A DNA stretch of 64,000 bases from Planctomycetota bacterium. Lineage in GTDB: Bacteria; Planctomycetota; J058. The DNA lies in NCBI GenBank assembly GCA_023954375.1, contig JAMLIC010000011.1:155354-219353 (forward strand), in the 5' to 3' direction. A program made the translations under genes and the position numbers. Below are positions 42,185 through 50,759 of the stretch, piece by piece; position 1 is the stretch's first letter, and every line of letters begins with the position of its first letter. The notes beneath the pieces were generated by a model. That model had not been told where the DNA came from. It did not search any database and saw only the letters and a program-made list of their open reading frames with translations.

Positions 42185-44374
42185 TCACACGTCGCCGAGG
42201 ACGGCCCCTCCGGGAGGCGAGTCATCGCGTCGGCCCCGGGTCCTGAGCTCCGCGAAGATGAGCTCGAGCCGGTCCAGCAGCTCTCTCCGGTAGAAGGACA
42301 CCACGCCCGCCGTGGTCTCCTCCGGGTCGAAGACCGTGGCCAGGATCGTCCGCTCGCCGACGAGCGACAGGTGAACGCTCTCGCCGTCCCCGTCGTGCGT
42401 CAACGTCGAGAACCCCGTGCCCCTGAAGACCTTCGCCACCTCCCGGGTGGCCGCGAACGAGGCCGCGACCAGCGCGGCGATGGTCTCGGTGTGGATGTCC
42501 GTCGTCGCGCCGACCTGCGTGACCGGGTGACCCTCGACGTCGATGAGGAGCGTGCGGCGCGACTTCGTCAGCGCCTGGTACTCCCGGAGCGCCTCGGTCA
42601 TGCGCTCGACGTCGTCCTCGTAGAAGATCAGCCGCTGCCGCCGGAGCGACCGGTCGGTCTCGCCCGGGGTCGCCGCCCTCGCGCGCCGCCGCTCGCGCCC
42701 GCGCGGCCCCCCGGGAGTGGCCGCGTGGGGGCGCGAAGGCGCGTCGCTCGCCGCAGCGTCCTCCGCCCCCGTCGCGGGCGACCGCCCGAGCGCCGCGGCC
42801 AGGGCGCGCCGATCGAGCCCGGCCGTCAGCCGCCCGCCCTGCGCCGTCGACGCGCGCCCCGTCTCCTCGGAGACGACGACCACGATCGCGTCGGTCTCCT
42901 CGCTCAGGCCGAGCGCGGCCCGGTGGCGCGTGCCGAGCGCCGGGTCGAGGTCCGGGTTGGCCGAGAGCGGCAGGAAGCAGCCCGCGGCGGCGATCCGGCC
43001 GGCGCGGAGCACGACGGCCCCGTCCTGCAGCGGCGCGCCGGGGACGAAGAAGCTCGCCAGGTGGTCGGCGTGGAGCCGCGCGTCGACGGGGGTGCCGGTC
43101 GCGACCTGGCGCTGGAGCGAGTCCGCCCGCTCGACGGCGATGAGCGCGCCGACCTTCGCCCTTCGCAGGCGCTCGACCGCCGCGCACAGCTGCGCGATCG
43201 CGTCCGGCGCGGCCGCCGCGCGCCGCCGGCGGCCGCGCATGAGCGCCAGGACGCCGACGGCCGCGACGAGCGCCGCCACGAGCAGGAGCAGGGGGAACGC
43301 GTCCGGGATCGATCGGCCGGCGACGACGCCCAGCGCCGCCCCGACGCTCGCGACCACCCACAGGAGGCCGGGCCGCCACCAGCGCCCGCGCGGCGGCGCG
43401 CCGGGCGCGACCATGACCGCGCCCTCGTCCGGTGCGCCCTGCGGCGCATCGGTCAGCGCCGCGAGCGCCGCGCGCGCCTCCGCGGCCGACGCGAAGCGGT
43501 CCTGCGGCCGGTCCTCGAGCAGGCGGAAGAGGAAGGCGTCCCAGCGCGGGTCCAGGCCGGGCACCACGGTCGAGACGGGCCGCACGGTCCGCGGCGCGCG
43601 CCCGGTGAGGGCCTCGTACAGGAGCTTGCCCAGCGCGTACAGGTCGGCGCGCCCGTCGACCTTGCCGCCCTCGCGCAGGGCCGCGTGCTCCTGCTCGGGC
43701 GCCATGTAGAGCGGCGTCCCGGCCCCGCGGGTCAGTTCGAGGCTCACGAGCGTCCGGGGCAGCCCCAGGTCCTCGACCAGCCGCAGCGACCCGACGCCGA
43801 AGTCCGCGACCTTCACCCGTCCGTCCTCGTCGAAGAGGACGTTCGACGGCTTGATGTCGCGGTGGACGACCCCCTTGTCGTGCCCGTGCTGCAGGGCGAG
43901 GAGGATCTGGTCGGCGACCGCGGCGACCTCGGGCGCGGGGAGGGGCCCCCGGCGCAGGCGGTCGGCGAGCGTGCCCCCGGGCAGCAGCTCGCAGGCGATG
44001 TAGGGCGGGTCGGCGTCGATCACGGCCCGCTCGATGCGCACGATCCGCGGGTGGTCGAGGTGGAACAGGATCTGCGCCTCGCGGACGAGCCGGGCGACCA
44101 GCTCCGGCCGGGGGACCTTGAGCGCGACCGCGCGGCCGGCGTCGTCCTCGGCGCGGTACACGGCGGCCTGGCCGCCGCGCCCCAGCACCTCACGGACGAC
44201 GTACGGCCCCACCCGCGCCCCCGGCGGCAGGTCCGCGCCCGCGGACTGCCCCAGCAGGCGGGCGACGTCGCGCGTGCGCGCCGCGAGCCCCGCGCTCGGC
44301 GGCGGGACGGGGTCCGACTCGAGCAGGCCCAGGACGTCGCTGCGCAGCGTGTCCGGCTCGTCGTGCGCGCTCAC
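42185..44374 (-). CDS. Ser/Thr kinase - 2 TM - diadenylate cyclase (DAC) - Roadblock/LC7 fusion
   Basis: 729 residues. Kinase (about 55-305): GRGGQAAV loop, K86, HRDIKPSN 171-178, DFG 191-193, APE 225-227. Two membrane helices (about 334-353 and 358-379). Then a CdaA/DisA_N-type domain (393-530): AAVERLRRAKVGALIAVER, LQDGAVVL with DGA 451-453, FLPLSANPDLDPALGTRHRAALG with RHR 483-485, and VVVSEETG. These motifs bind ATP and catalyse synthesis of cyclic di-AMP from two ATP. After a basic linker comes a Roadblock/LC7 domain (585-710, TLLIDVEGHPV ... HTETIAALVAASFAATREV ... SVHLSLVGERTILATVFD), a dimerisation and small-GTPase-regulatory fold. The GTG overlaps the upstream sigma-factor stop by 4 bases. 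Confidence 0.9.
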   Translation of the reverse strand: MSAHDEPDTLRSDVLGLLESDPVPPPSAGLAARTRDVARLLGQSAGADLPPGARVGPYVVREVLGRGGQAAVYRAEDDAGRAVALKVPRPELVARLVREAQILFHLDHPRIVRIERAVIDADPPYIACELLPGGTLADRLRRGPLPAPEVAAVADQILLALQHGHDKGVVHRDIKPSNVLFDEDGRVKVADFGVGSLRLVEDLGLPRTLVSLELTRGAGTPLYMAPEQEHAALREGGKVDGRADLYALGKLLYEALTGRAPRTVRPVSTVVPGLDPRWDAFLFRLLEDRPQDRFASAAEARAALAALTDAPQGAPDEGAVMVAPGAPPRGRWWRPGLLWVVASVGAALGVVAGRSIPDAFPLLLLVAALVAAVGVLALMRGRRRRAAAAPDAIAQLCAAVERLRRAKVGALIAVERADSLQRQVATGTPVDARLHADHLASFFVPGAPLQDGAVVLRAGRIAAAGCFLPLSANPDLDPALGTRHRAALGLSEETDAIVVVVSEETGRASTAQGGRLTAGLDRRALAAALGRSPATGAEDAAASDAPSRPHAATPGGPRGRERRRARAATPGETDRSLRRQRLIFYEDDVERMTEALREYQALTKSRRTLLIDVEGHPVTQVGATTDIHTETIAALVAASFAATREVAKVFRGTGFSTLTHDGDGESVHLSLVGERTILATVFDPEETTAGVVSFYRRELLDRLELIFAELRTRGRRDDSPPGGAVLGDV

Positions 44375-44937
44375 GCGGCGCCTCCGCCCAGGCGGGCCTG
44401 GATGAGCTCGTGGGCCCGGGCGAGGCGCCGCGAGACGGTGCGCCGCTCGCAGCCCGTCGCCTCGGCCACCTGCTCGAGCGTCAGGCCGCCCTCGTAGCGC
44501 AGGACGAAGGTCTCGAGCGTCTCCGGCCCGAGCTCCGCCGCGATCGCCGCGAGCAGCGCCCGCGCGTCGAGGCGCCGCTCGACGTCCTGGCGCGCGTCCT
44601 CGGCCGGGCCCCGCTCCAGGTGGGCCGGCAGCGGGCGCGCGTCGCGGGCGCGCCGGCGGCACCAGGCCACGTAGACCTGGTGGGCCTTGAGGAAGATCCA
44701 CGTGTTGAACGAGCGCCCCGCCTCGTAGCGCGCCTCGTGCAGCGAGCGCTCGAGCGCGAGCAGCGTCTCCTGCGCGCACTCCTCGGCCTGGTCGCGGTCA
44801 CCGACCACGCGGAAGAAGTAGCGGTGCACGCGGCCGAGCACGCGCTCGAACAGCTCGGCCCGCGCCGCGCCGGCGTGCTCGCCCAGGGCGGCCGCGGCCA
44901 GCTCGGTGGTCTCCGGTGGATGGATGCTCCGGGTCAC
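44371..44937 (-). CDS. ECF sigma factor coupled to the kinase/DAC gene
   Basis: 188 residues. Region 2: ELFERVLGRVHRYFFRVVGDRDQAEECAQETLLALERSL followed by FNTWIFLKAHQVYVAWCRRRARD. Region 4: LETFVLRYEGGLTLEQVAEATGCERRTVSRRLARAHELI. A compact standard ECF factor, RNA-polymerase-binding and cytoplasmic. No anti-sigma factor is beside it. It overlaps the kinase/DAC gene by 4 bases, suggesting joint control by phosphorylation or by c-di-AMP status. GTG start; GAGGA lies about 9 bases upstream. Confidence 0.88.
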   Translation of the reverse strand: MTRSIHPPETTELAAAALGEHAGAARAELFERVLGRVHRYFFRVVGDRDQAEECAQETLLALERSLHEARYEAGRSFNTWIFLKAHQVYVAWCRRRARDARPLPAHLERGPAEDARQDVERRLDARALLAAIAAELGPETLETFVLRYEGGLTLEQVAEATGCERRTVSRRLARAHELIQARLGGGAA

Positions 44938-44977
44938 GCGGCATCGTCCTCGCGCGGCGCGTCCGCCGCAAGGCGCT

Positions 44978-45005
44978 CGCCGGCCTCGCGATCGCGAGGC
45001 CGGCG
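44978..45005. promoter_or_regulatory. 28-bp perfect palindrome between divergent genes
   Basis: A perfect palindrome centred on GCGATCGC; one half reads CGCCGGCCTCGCGA. It lies 41 bases before the sigma-factor start and 153 before the divergent membrane-protein start. Could be an operator shared by both directions, a cruciform, or a remnant hairpin. Confidence 0.55.
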
Positions 45006-45157
45006 CGCGCCGTGCCGCGCCGCACCACTCTCGACCGGGTATCCGCGCGACCCCCGTCGACCGGGACAGGCGGTCGTAAGTCGCGGCGCGCTCGACGTCG
45101 GATACGCCACGGAGCGGGCGAGGCGCGGACCGCGGCGGTGTGCCAGAGTGACGGGTC

Positions 45158-46192
45158 GTGTCGACCCCGTGCGCCGAGGAGCGCCCCGCGCTGAACGCTG
45201 CCGCCCTGCGGCGACGCCTGCTCGTCGCCGCGGTCGCGCTGGTCTGCGGGCTCGCCGGGCTGGGCCTCGCCGGGCTGTTCGGCCTCACCCCGCAGCGGTG
45301 GACCGGCCGGGTCGAGGCCCTGGCGGCGATCTGGTTCGCGCCGGCGCTGGGGCTCGCCTTCGAGCCCGACCCGCGGGGGACGCGCTGGCGCACGGCGGCG
45401 GCGGTCGTCCTCGCCGCGCTCGTCGGCGCGGCGCTGGCCCTCGCGGTCTGCGGCGTGCCGATGCCGTACTCCGCCTGGGGCGCGAAGGGGGAGCGCGGCC
45501 TGGGCGAGCTCGTGATCACGAGCGCCTGGCTCGGCGCGCCCCTCCGCGCCGCGCTGGTGGGCGCGGCGGCCGCGCTCCCCGGGCCGCTCCTGCTCCTGGC
45601 CGCGCGGCGCCTCGACCGGCAGCTCGAGTGGCAGGCGGCGGCCGCCGCGCTCGGGGCCGCGCTGGTCGGGCGCGTGTTCATCGGACCGTCGGTCGGAGGG
45701 TGGGGCGCGCTCTCGCTCGCGGTCACCGGCCTCCCGCTCGCCTTCGCGGCCTACCTGCTCGACCGGCGCGCCGGCGCGCCGTCGTCGGCCGAGGTCGACC
45801 GCCTCCCGAGGGCCGCCGGGCTCGTCGTGGCCTGCGCCGCCCTGGCGGTGCTCGTCGGCTGGGCGGCCCCGCGGCTCCTCGCGGGCGGTTCGCAGCCCGG
45901 CTGCCCGACCCTCGAGGCGGTGCTCGAGGACCTGCGCGCCAGGCAGGCGCGGCACGTCGCGCGCACCGGGGCGCCGGCGCGCGACCTCGCCGCGCTCGAG
46001 GGCGTCACCCCCGACCTGGCCGGCGGCTACGCGCACGGCCACGTCCTCCGCTACGCGCGCCTCGAGGGCGGCCGCTGGGTGGTCGCGGCCGACCCGGTCC
46101 CCGCGCGGGCCGGCTGGCCGTCGCTCCGCCTCGTCGGTCCGGACGGGCCCCTCGAGCGCGGGCTCGTCGCCTTCCCGCTGGAGGCGCCGTGA
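45158..46192 (+). CDS. Membrane protein with small C-terminal pseudopilin-like domain, first of pair
   Basis: 344 residues, not recognised. About six hydrophobic segments in the first 245 residues, then a soluble tail (about 250-344): PTLEAVLEDLRARQARHVARTG..DLAALEGV..GYAHGHVLRYARLEGGRWVVAADPVPA. The tail resembles the globular part of planctomycete-type pseudopilins, with an initial helix, a YxHGHVLRY strand and an aADPVPA segment. GTG at 45158 has only a weak ribosome site. It overlaps the next gene by 4 bases. Function unknown. Confidence 0.65.
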   Translation: MSTPCAEERPALNAAALRRRLLVAAVALVCGLAGLGLAGLFGLTPQRWTGRVEALAAIWFAPALGLAFEPDPRGTRWRTAAAVVLAALVGAALALAVCGVPMPYSAWGAKGERGLGELVITSAWLGAPLRAALVGAAAALPGPLLLLAARRLDRQLEWQAAAAALGAALVGRVFIGPSVGGWGALSLAVTGLPLAFAAYLLDRRAGAPSSAEVDRLPRAAGLVVACAALAVLVGWAAPRLLAGGSQPGCPTLEAVLEDLRARQARHVARTGAPARDLAALEGVTPDLAGGYAHGHVLRYARLEGGRWVVAADPVPARAGWPSLRLVGPDGPLERGLVAFPLEAP

Positions 46193-47325
46193 CGGACGAG
46201 ACCCCCTCCTCGCGCCGCTGGCTGCACCAGGCCGTCGCAGGCGCCGCCGTGCGCGCGGCCCTGGCCGTGGGCGGCCTGGCCCCGGCGTTCGCGTGGATGC
46301 TCGCGCAGGGCGCCCCGGCCCTGGTCGTCGCCCAGCTCGCCGTCGGCGCGTTCGTCTACGCCGCCGCCCTGTTCGCGCTGGAGCGGCGCGGCGCCCCCTG
46401 GCCCGAGACGCTCGCCCGCCTGGCGGTCGGCGGCCTCGCGGGCGCGCCGCTCGGCTGGGCGGCCGGAGCCTCCCTGGAGCACGCGGGCGACCCCACGGCG
46501 CTGTGGGCGGCGATGGCGCGGGGGGCGGCCCGGGTCGAGGTCGTCGAGCTCTTCGGCCTGGCCTTCGGCGCGCTCCTGTTCACCCAGGTCGTCGGCGCGT
46601 GGTTCCACGTCCGCGCGCGCACGGAGCGCGCGGGGCCGCAGGTGGTGTGCGGCATCCTGATCGTCGGGTTGCCCCTGCTCCTGCTGGTCGGCGGGGACCT
46701 CGCGTCCGGCGGCCGCGTGCGCGGCGAGGTCGTGATCTCGCTGGTCGTGACGCTCGCGTGCGGCGCGCTGGTGCCGCTCCTCGTCGCCCTCGGCGAGGCC
46801 CGCTGGGTCCAGGCCCGCGTCGACCCGCAGGCTCCGCGCGCCGCCCGGGGCGAGGCGCGGCCGGCGATCGCCGGCGTCGGGCTCGTGCTCCTCCTCCTCC
46901 TGTCGGTCGTCGGCGCGGTCGAGCCGTTCACGGTCACGCGGAAGAGGTCGCCCGAGGCGGCGGCGATCGGCGCCCTCAAGACGATCGCCACCAGCCAGAC
47001 GGTCTTCCGCGAGGGCGACAAGGACGGCGACGGCGTCCTCGACTACGCGGCCAGCCTGGGCGAGCTCTCCCGGGCCGCGCTCGTCGACCCGGTCCTCGGG
47101 GCCGGGGTCAAGCAGGGCTACGTGTACCGGGTGCTGCGGAGCGCCACCGAGCCGGAGTACCGGTGGATCGCGGCCGCCGAGCCGCTCGTGCCCGACGCGA
47201 CGCGGGCCTTCGTGATCAACCACACCGGCGCGATCCACTACCGGCGCGTCGACGAGGGCCCGCCGGTCGCGCTCGACGTCGACACCTGCGCCCTCCCCGA
47301 GGGCTGGCGACGCGTCGGGAGGTAG
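46189..47325 (+). CDS. Membrane protein with C-terminal pseudopilin-like domain, second of pair
   Basis: 378 residues, not recognised as a named family. About seven hydrophobic helices (15-250), then an extracytoplasmic domain (about 255-378): AAIGALKTIATSQTVFREGDKDGDGVLDYAASLGELSRAA..KQGYVYRVLRS..EYRWIAAAEPL..RAFVINHTGAIHYRR. This is the pattern of DUF-type pseudopilin C-terminal domains common in Planctomycetota prepilins, but without the N-terminal cleavage site. Translationally coupled to the previous gene, and convergent with the sensor kinase 10 bases away. Confidence 0.72.
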   Translation: MTDETPSSRRWLHQAVAGAAVRAALAVGGLAPAFAWMLAQGAPALVVAQLAVGAFVYAAALFALERRGAPWPETLARLAVGGLAGAPLGWAAGASLEHAGDPTALWAAMARGAARVEVVELFGLAFGALLFTQVVGAWFHVRARTERAGPQVVCGILIVGLPLLLLVGGDLASGGRVRGEVVISLVVTLACGALVPLLVALGEARWVQARVDPQAPRAARGEARPAIAGVGLVLLLLLSVVGAVEPFTVTRKRSPEAAAIGALKTIATSQTVFREGDKDGDGVLDYAASLGELSRAALVDPVLGAGVKQGYVYRVLRSATEPEYRWIAAAEPLVPDATRAFVINHTGAIHYRRVDEGPPVALDVDTCALPEGWRRVGR

Positions 47326-47334
47326 CGGGCGCGG

Positions 47335-49551
47335 TCAGGCGTCGTCGGCGGCCGGGCGCCGCAGGGCCGAGGTGGCCGTCACCGCCTTCGGGTCGGCCGG
47401 CGGGGCGGGAGGCTCGGCCGGCGGGGCGAGGACCGCGTCGGTGCGCGGCAGGACGACGGTCGGCGCGCTGGGCGAGACCGGCGCCGGCGCCGGCGCCGCG
47501 GTGCGGCTCGCCCACCACGCGCGCGCCTCCGCCTGCGTCCACGCGCCGACCTCGGCGCGCACGCGCTCGAGCTCGATGAGGAGCGCCTGCCCGTCGGCGG
47601 GGCGGTCCGCCGGGCCCCTCGCGAGGCAGCGCACGAGGAGCGCCTCGAGGGTCGGGGCGACCGGCCGCCCCAGCCGGGCGCTCGGCGGCTCGAGCGCGCC
47701 GCGCAGGATCCGCCCGATCACCTCGGGCACCGTCGCCCCCGGGTAGGGGGGCGTGCCCGTGAGCAGGAAGTAGCCCACGGCGCCGACCGCGTGCACGTCG
47801 GCGCGCGCGTCCAGGCGCTCGAAGCTGTCGAGCGCCTCGGGGGCCATGTAGAGCGGCGTGCCCATGAGCTGGTTCGTCGCCGTGACCTTCGCGTCGCCGT
47901 CGCCGCGCGTCACCAGGCCGAAGTCGAGGACCTTGACGAAGTCGGCGGTCCCGCCGCGGTTCGTGAGCATGATGTTGGCCGGCTTCACGTCGCGATGGAT
48001 CAGCCCGGCGAGGTGCGCCTCGGCCAGCGCCCCGCTCACCTGCAGGAGCAGGTGCACGACGCGCGCCTCCGGCAGCGGCCCGTGGTGCGCCACCAGGTCC
48101 TCGAGGGTCACCCCCTCGAGCAGCTCCATGGCGTAGTAGAAGCTGCCGTCGGCCGTGCGCCCGTAGTCGTAGACCGTGATCGTGTTCGGGTGGCACAGCC
48201 GGCTCGTCGTCTGCGCCTCGCGCTCGAAGCGCTGCAGGCCGTCGCGCGAGAGGTGGCGCAGCTCGAGCACCTTGACCGCGGTCGGCCGGCGCAGGAGCGA
48301 GTGGCGCGCCCGGTAGACGGTGCCCATGGCCCCCTGGCCGAGCCGCTCGAGGATCGTGTACTGCCCCGCGCGCCGCACCGTCCGGCGCACGAGCAGCGTG
48401 AACCCGAAGATCAGCGCGGAGAGGAGCGCCAGCAGCCCCAGGAGCCCCGCCAGCACGTCGCGCAGGATCGCCAGCGGGACGAAGGCGTCGGCCACGTCGA
48501 GCTCGGTCACGAGCCCGATCCCGGGCGCCTCGAGCCAGGTCCAGGCGCCGACGACCTTCACGCCGCGCAGGTCGCGGTAGCCCGCGATGTCGAGCCCGTC
48601 GCGCCGCTCCTGCAGCCCCGCGGCGGCCCGCGTCAGCGGCAGCTCCGCGCGCCGCCGGTCCGGGCGCCGCCCGAGCGTCAGGTCGACGCCCGGGTCGCGC
48701 GCCTCGAGCCGCAGGGAGGCGCTGGCGTCGGGCTCGTCCGGGATCAGCCCCAGCACGCGCATGGGCTCGTCGAAGCGGCTCCCCGCGGCCAGCGTCGCGC
48801 GCGCGTCGAGGGCGTAGGTGCGGCTCGCGCCGCCGGCGCGCGTGCGCTGCAGGAGGTCGTCGAGCACGCCCAGCTTGTGGACCGTGACCACGGCGCCGAG
48901 CGGCGCGCCGTCGTCGTCGTCCAGGACGGGCGCCGCGAGCAGGATGACCGGGGACCCGGGGCGGCGCTGGCGGCCGTCGACGAAGGCGAGCTGGGTGCGG
49001 TGGGGGACCGAGGGCGCCGGCGCCCCGCGGTCGAGCGCGCGACGGACGGCCGCGACCGCCTCCTCGTCCTCGAGCAGCGCGCCGTTGAGCCGGTCGTCCG
49101 TCGCCGACGCGATGCGCAGGTCGGGCGTGACCACGAGCGCGTCCTGCAGCCCCTGCGCCTGGACGTAGGGGCCGAGCGTCTCGCGGAGCTCGCGCAGGGC
49201 GGCCAGGCGCGCCGCCTCGTCGGCGTCCTCGCGGAGCGCGGCGGCGGCCGCCTGGACGGCGTCGCTCGTGGAGAGCGCGCCGACCGCCTGCAGCCGCCGG
49301 TCGTACCAGAACTCGACGGCGCTCGTCTTCGCGTCGAGGAGCGCGCGCAGGTGCCGCTCGACGAGCCGCTCGACCTCGCGCTGCACCGACCCGTAGACCA
49401 GGGTCCCGACGAGCCACAGGCCCAGGGCGGCCACGATCGGCCAGAGGAACACCCCCCGGGTGGCCACCACCCTGGCCATCCACGTCGCCGCGGCGGGCCA
49501 CACGCCGCTCCCGGGCGTCCGCCCGGGCTCGATCCCCGGCTGCTGCGTCAT
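47335..49551 (-). CDS. Transmembrane sensor Ser/Thr protein kinase
   Basis: 738 residues. First membrane helix at about 34-53, a periplasmic sensor region of about 310 residues (Cache-like: [30 protein letters not shown], then [24 protein letters not shown]), second helix at about 366-388, then the kinase (398-665): [10 protein letters not shown]427, HRDVKPAN 519-526, DFG 543-545, APE 570-572. A Pro-rich cytoplasmic tail follows. Reversed from the usual bacterial layout, where the kinase precedes the membrane helix, and more like a two-component receptor. The ligand is unknown. Confidence 0.9.
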   Translation of the reverse strand: MTQQPGIEPGRTPGSGVWPAAATWMARVVATRGVFLWPIVAALGLWLVGTLVYGSVQREVERLVERHLRALLDAKTSAVEFWYDRRLQAVGALSTSDAVQAAAAALREDADEAARLAALRELRETLGPYVQAQGLQDALVVTPDLRIASATDDRLNGALLEDEEAVAAVRRALDRGAPAPSVPHRTQLAFVDGRQRRPGSPVILLAAPVLDDDDGAPLGAVVTVHKLGVLDDLLQRTRAGGASRTYALDARATLAAGSRFDEPMRVLGLIPDEPDASASLRLEARDPGVDLTLGRRPDRRRAELPLTRAAAGLQERRDGLDIAGYRDLRGVKVVGAWTWLEAPGIGLVTELDVADAFVPLAILRDVLAGLLGLLALLSALIFGFTLLVRRTVRRAGQYTILERLGQGAMGTVYRARHSLLRRPTAVKVLELRHLSRDGLQRFEREAQTTSRLCHPNTITVYDYGRTADGSFYYAMELLEGVTLEDLVAHHGPLPEARVVHLLLQVSGALAEAHLAGLIHRDVKPANIMLTNRGGTADFVKVLDFGLVTRGDGDAKVTATNQLMGTPLYMAPEALDSFERLDARADVHAVGAVGYFLLTGTPPYPGATVPEVIGRILRGALEPPSARLGRPVAPTLEALLVRCLARGPADRPADGQALLIELERVRAEVGAWTQAEARAWWASRTAAPAPAPVSPSAPTVVLPRTDAVLAPPAEPPAPPADPKAVTATSALRRPAADDA

Positions 49552-49562
49552 CGGCGTGGAGG

Positions 49563-49568
49563 AGCATA
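49563..49568 (-). promoter_or_regulatory. -10 box TATGCT near sensor kinase start
   Basis: TATGCT lies 11 bases before the ATG at 49551 on the minus strand. Suggests a very short leader, as for the kinase at 34268. Confidence 0.45.
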
Positions 49569-49631
49569 CCGGGCCCGCGCCGCCCGAGGGGACGCGACGG
49601 GCGCCGTGTCACCCCGAGGGATGGGTCGGGG

Positions 49632-50618
49632 TCAGGCGCTCCAGCGGCGCTTGCGCGGCTTCGGGACCCTGGGGGCGCGGCGCGGCGCGCCCTCGAGCGC
49701 GCGCCCGCGCGCGCGGGCCCGCTCGCGGGCACCCGTCAGCTCCGGGTCCTCGTCCGGCTCGCCGGCGGGCTCGTCGTCCTCGGCCTGGCCTCTCGCGTCC
49801 TCGCTGCGCGCGGGGGCGGGCCGGGTCGCGCCCGCGCAGAGCGGCGCCAGCTGCTCGGGGAGCACCAGCTCGCCGTCGCCGGAGTCCTCGAGGAACGCGA
49901 GCGGGTCGGCCGCCGCCGGCGCGGCGACGCCGGAGTCCTCGAGGAACCCGAGCGGGTCCGACGCCGGCGCCGGGTCGGCCTCGCGGCGGGGGGTCACCTC
50001 GCGGGCGCGGGCGAGGGCGCGCTCGAGGGCCTCGTCGATCCGCGCCTGCGCCCAGCGCGCCCGCCGGTTCACGCGCTCGAGCAGCCGCCGCTCGCCCGGG
50101 GTCATCCGCCCGTCGGCCGCGGCCATGTCGATCAGGGCGCCCATGAGCAGCTCGAGCTCCGCCGGGCGGATCCCGAGGCGCAGGGTGCCCGAGCGGCGCG
50201 CCTCCTGCTCGAGCACGCGCGCGGCGAACGGGGAGAGCGAGAGGAACTCCATGGCGTCGTCGAGCTCCTGCCGCTGCGCCGGGGCGACGGGGCCGTCGAC
50301 GTGCGCCATGGCGCACAGGAGCGCGTAGACCCGCCGCGCGCCGTCGAAGGTGAGCCCCGTCTCGGGGTCGGGCTGGCGGAGGACCTCCTCGACCGGGTCG
50401 TCCTCGGCGCGCTCGGCGGCGGGCGCGGGCGCAGGGTCGAGGTCGTCCTCGGTGCGGACGCGCCAGGCGGCGTCGCGCGGGACCTCCTCGGCAGGCGACA
50501 GGAGCCCCGAGTCCTCGAGGCCGCCGCGCCACCCGGTGGCCGGCGGCGCGACCTCCTCGTCCGGCGAGAGGAGCCCCGAGTCCTCGAGCAGCCGCGCGTC
50601 GACGTCCCGCCAGCTCAT
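49632..50618 (-). CDS. TerB-like domain protein with LEDSG linear motifs
   Basis: 328 residues. Central helical domain (about 90-195) of the TerB type: YALLCAMAHVDGPVAPAQRQELD and LMGALIDMAAADGRMTPGERRLLERV, each with the typical acidic D-G loop. The flanks are disordered and carry four copies of a short motif: RLLEDSGLLSPDEEV and GLEDSGLLSPAEEV in the N-terminus, GFLEDSGVAAP and AFLEDSGDGEL in the C-terminus. The C-terminus is very basic (RVPKPRKRRW). No signal. TerB domains occur with kinase, FHA and stress signalling proteins; the actual function is unknown. Confidence 0.8.
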   Translation of the reverse strand: MSWRDVDARLLEDSGLLSPDEEVAPPATGWRGGLEDSGLLSPAEEVPRDAAWRVRTEDDLDPAPAPAAERAEDDPVEEVLRQPDPETGLTFDGARRVYALLCAMAHVDGPVAPAQRQELDDAMEFLSLSPFAARVLEQEARRSGTLRLGIRPAELELLMGALIDMAAADGRMTPGERRLLERVNRRARWAQARIDEALERALARAREVTPRREADPAPASDPLGFLEDSGVAAPAAADPLAFLEDSGDGELVLPEQLAPLCAGATRPAPARSEDARGQAEDDEPAGEPDEDPELTGARERARARGRALEGAPRRAPRVPKPRKRRWSA

Positions 50619-50759
50619 GTGCGTCCCTCCGTGAAAGGAGGGCGCAAGCCGCTGGCCGGCCGTAACTCCTTGTGCGACGGACGCCGATTCGGCCCGGTGA
50701 CCGTCCGAGGACAGGGGGGTCCAGGGCTGGACGGGACGAACGGGCGGACCTTGCCCGCG

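Noticed and set aside
45158..45200. A tRNA- or riboswitch-like structure before the membrane-protein pair
   Set aside because: No cloverleaf or known aptamer core could be drawn; only the palindrome stands out.
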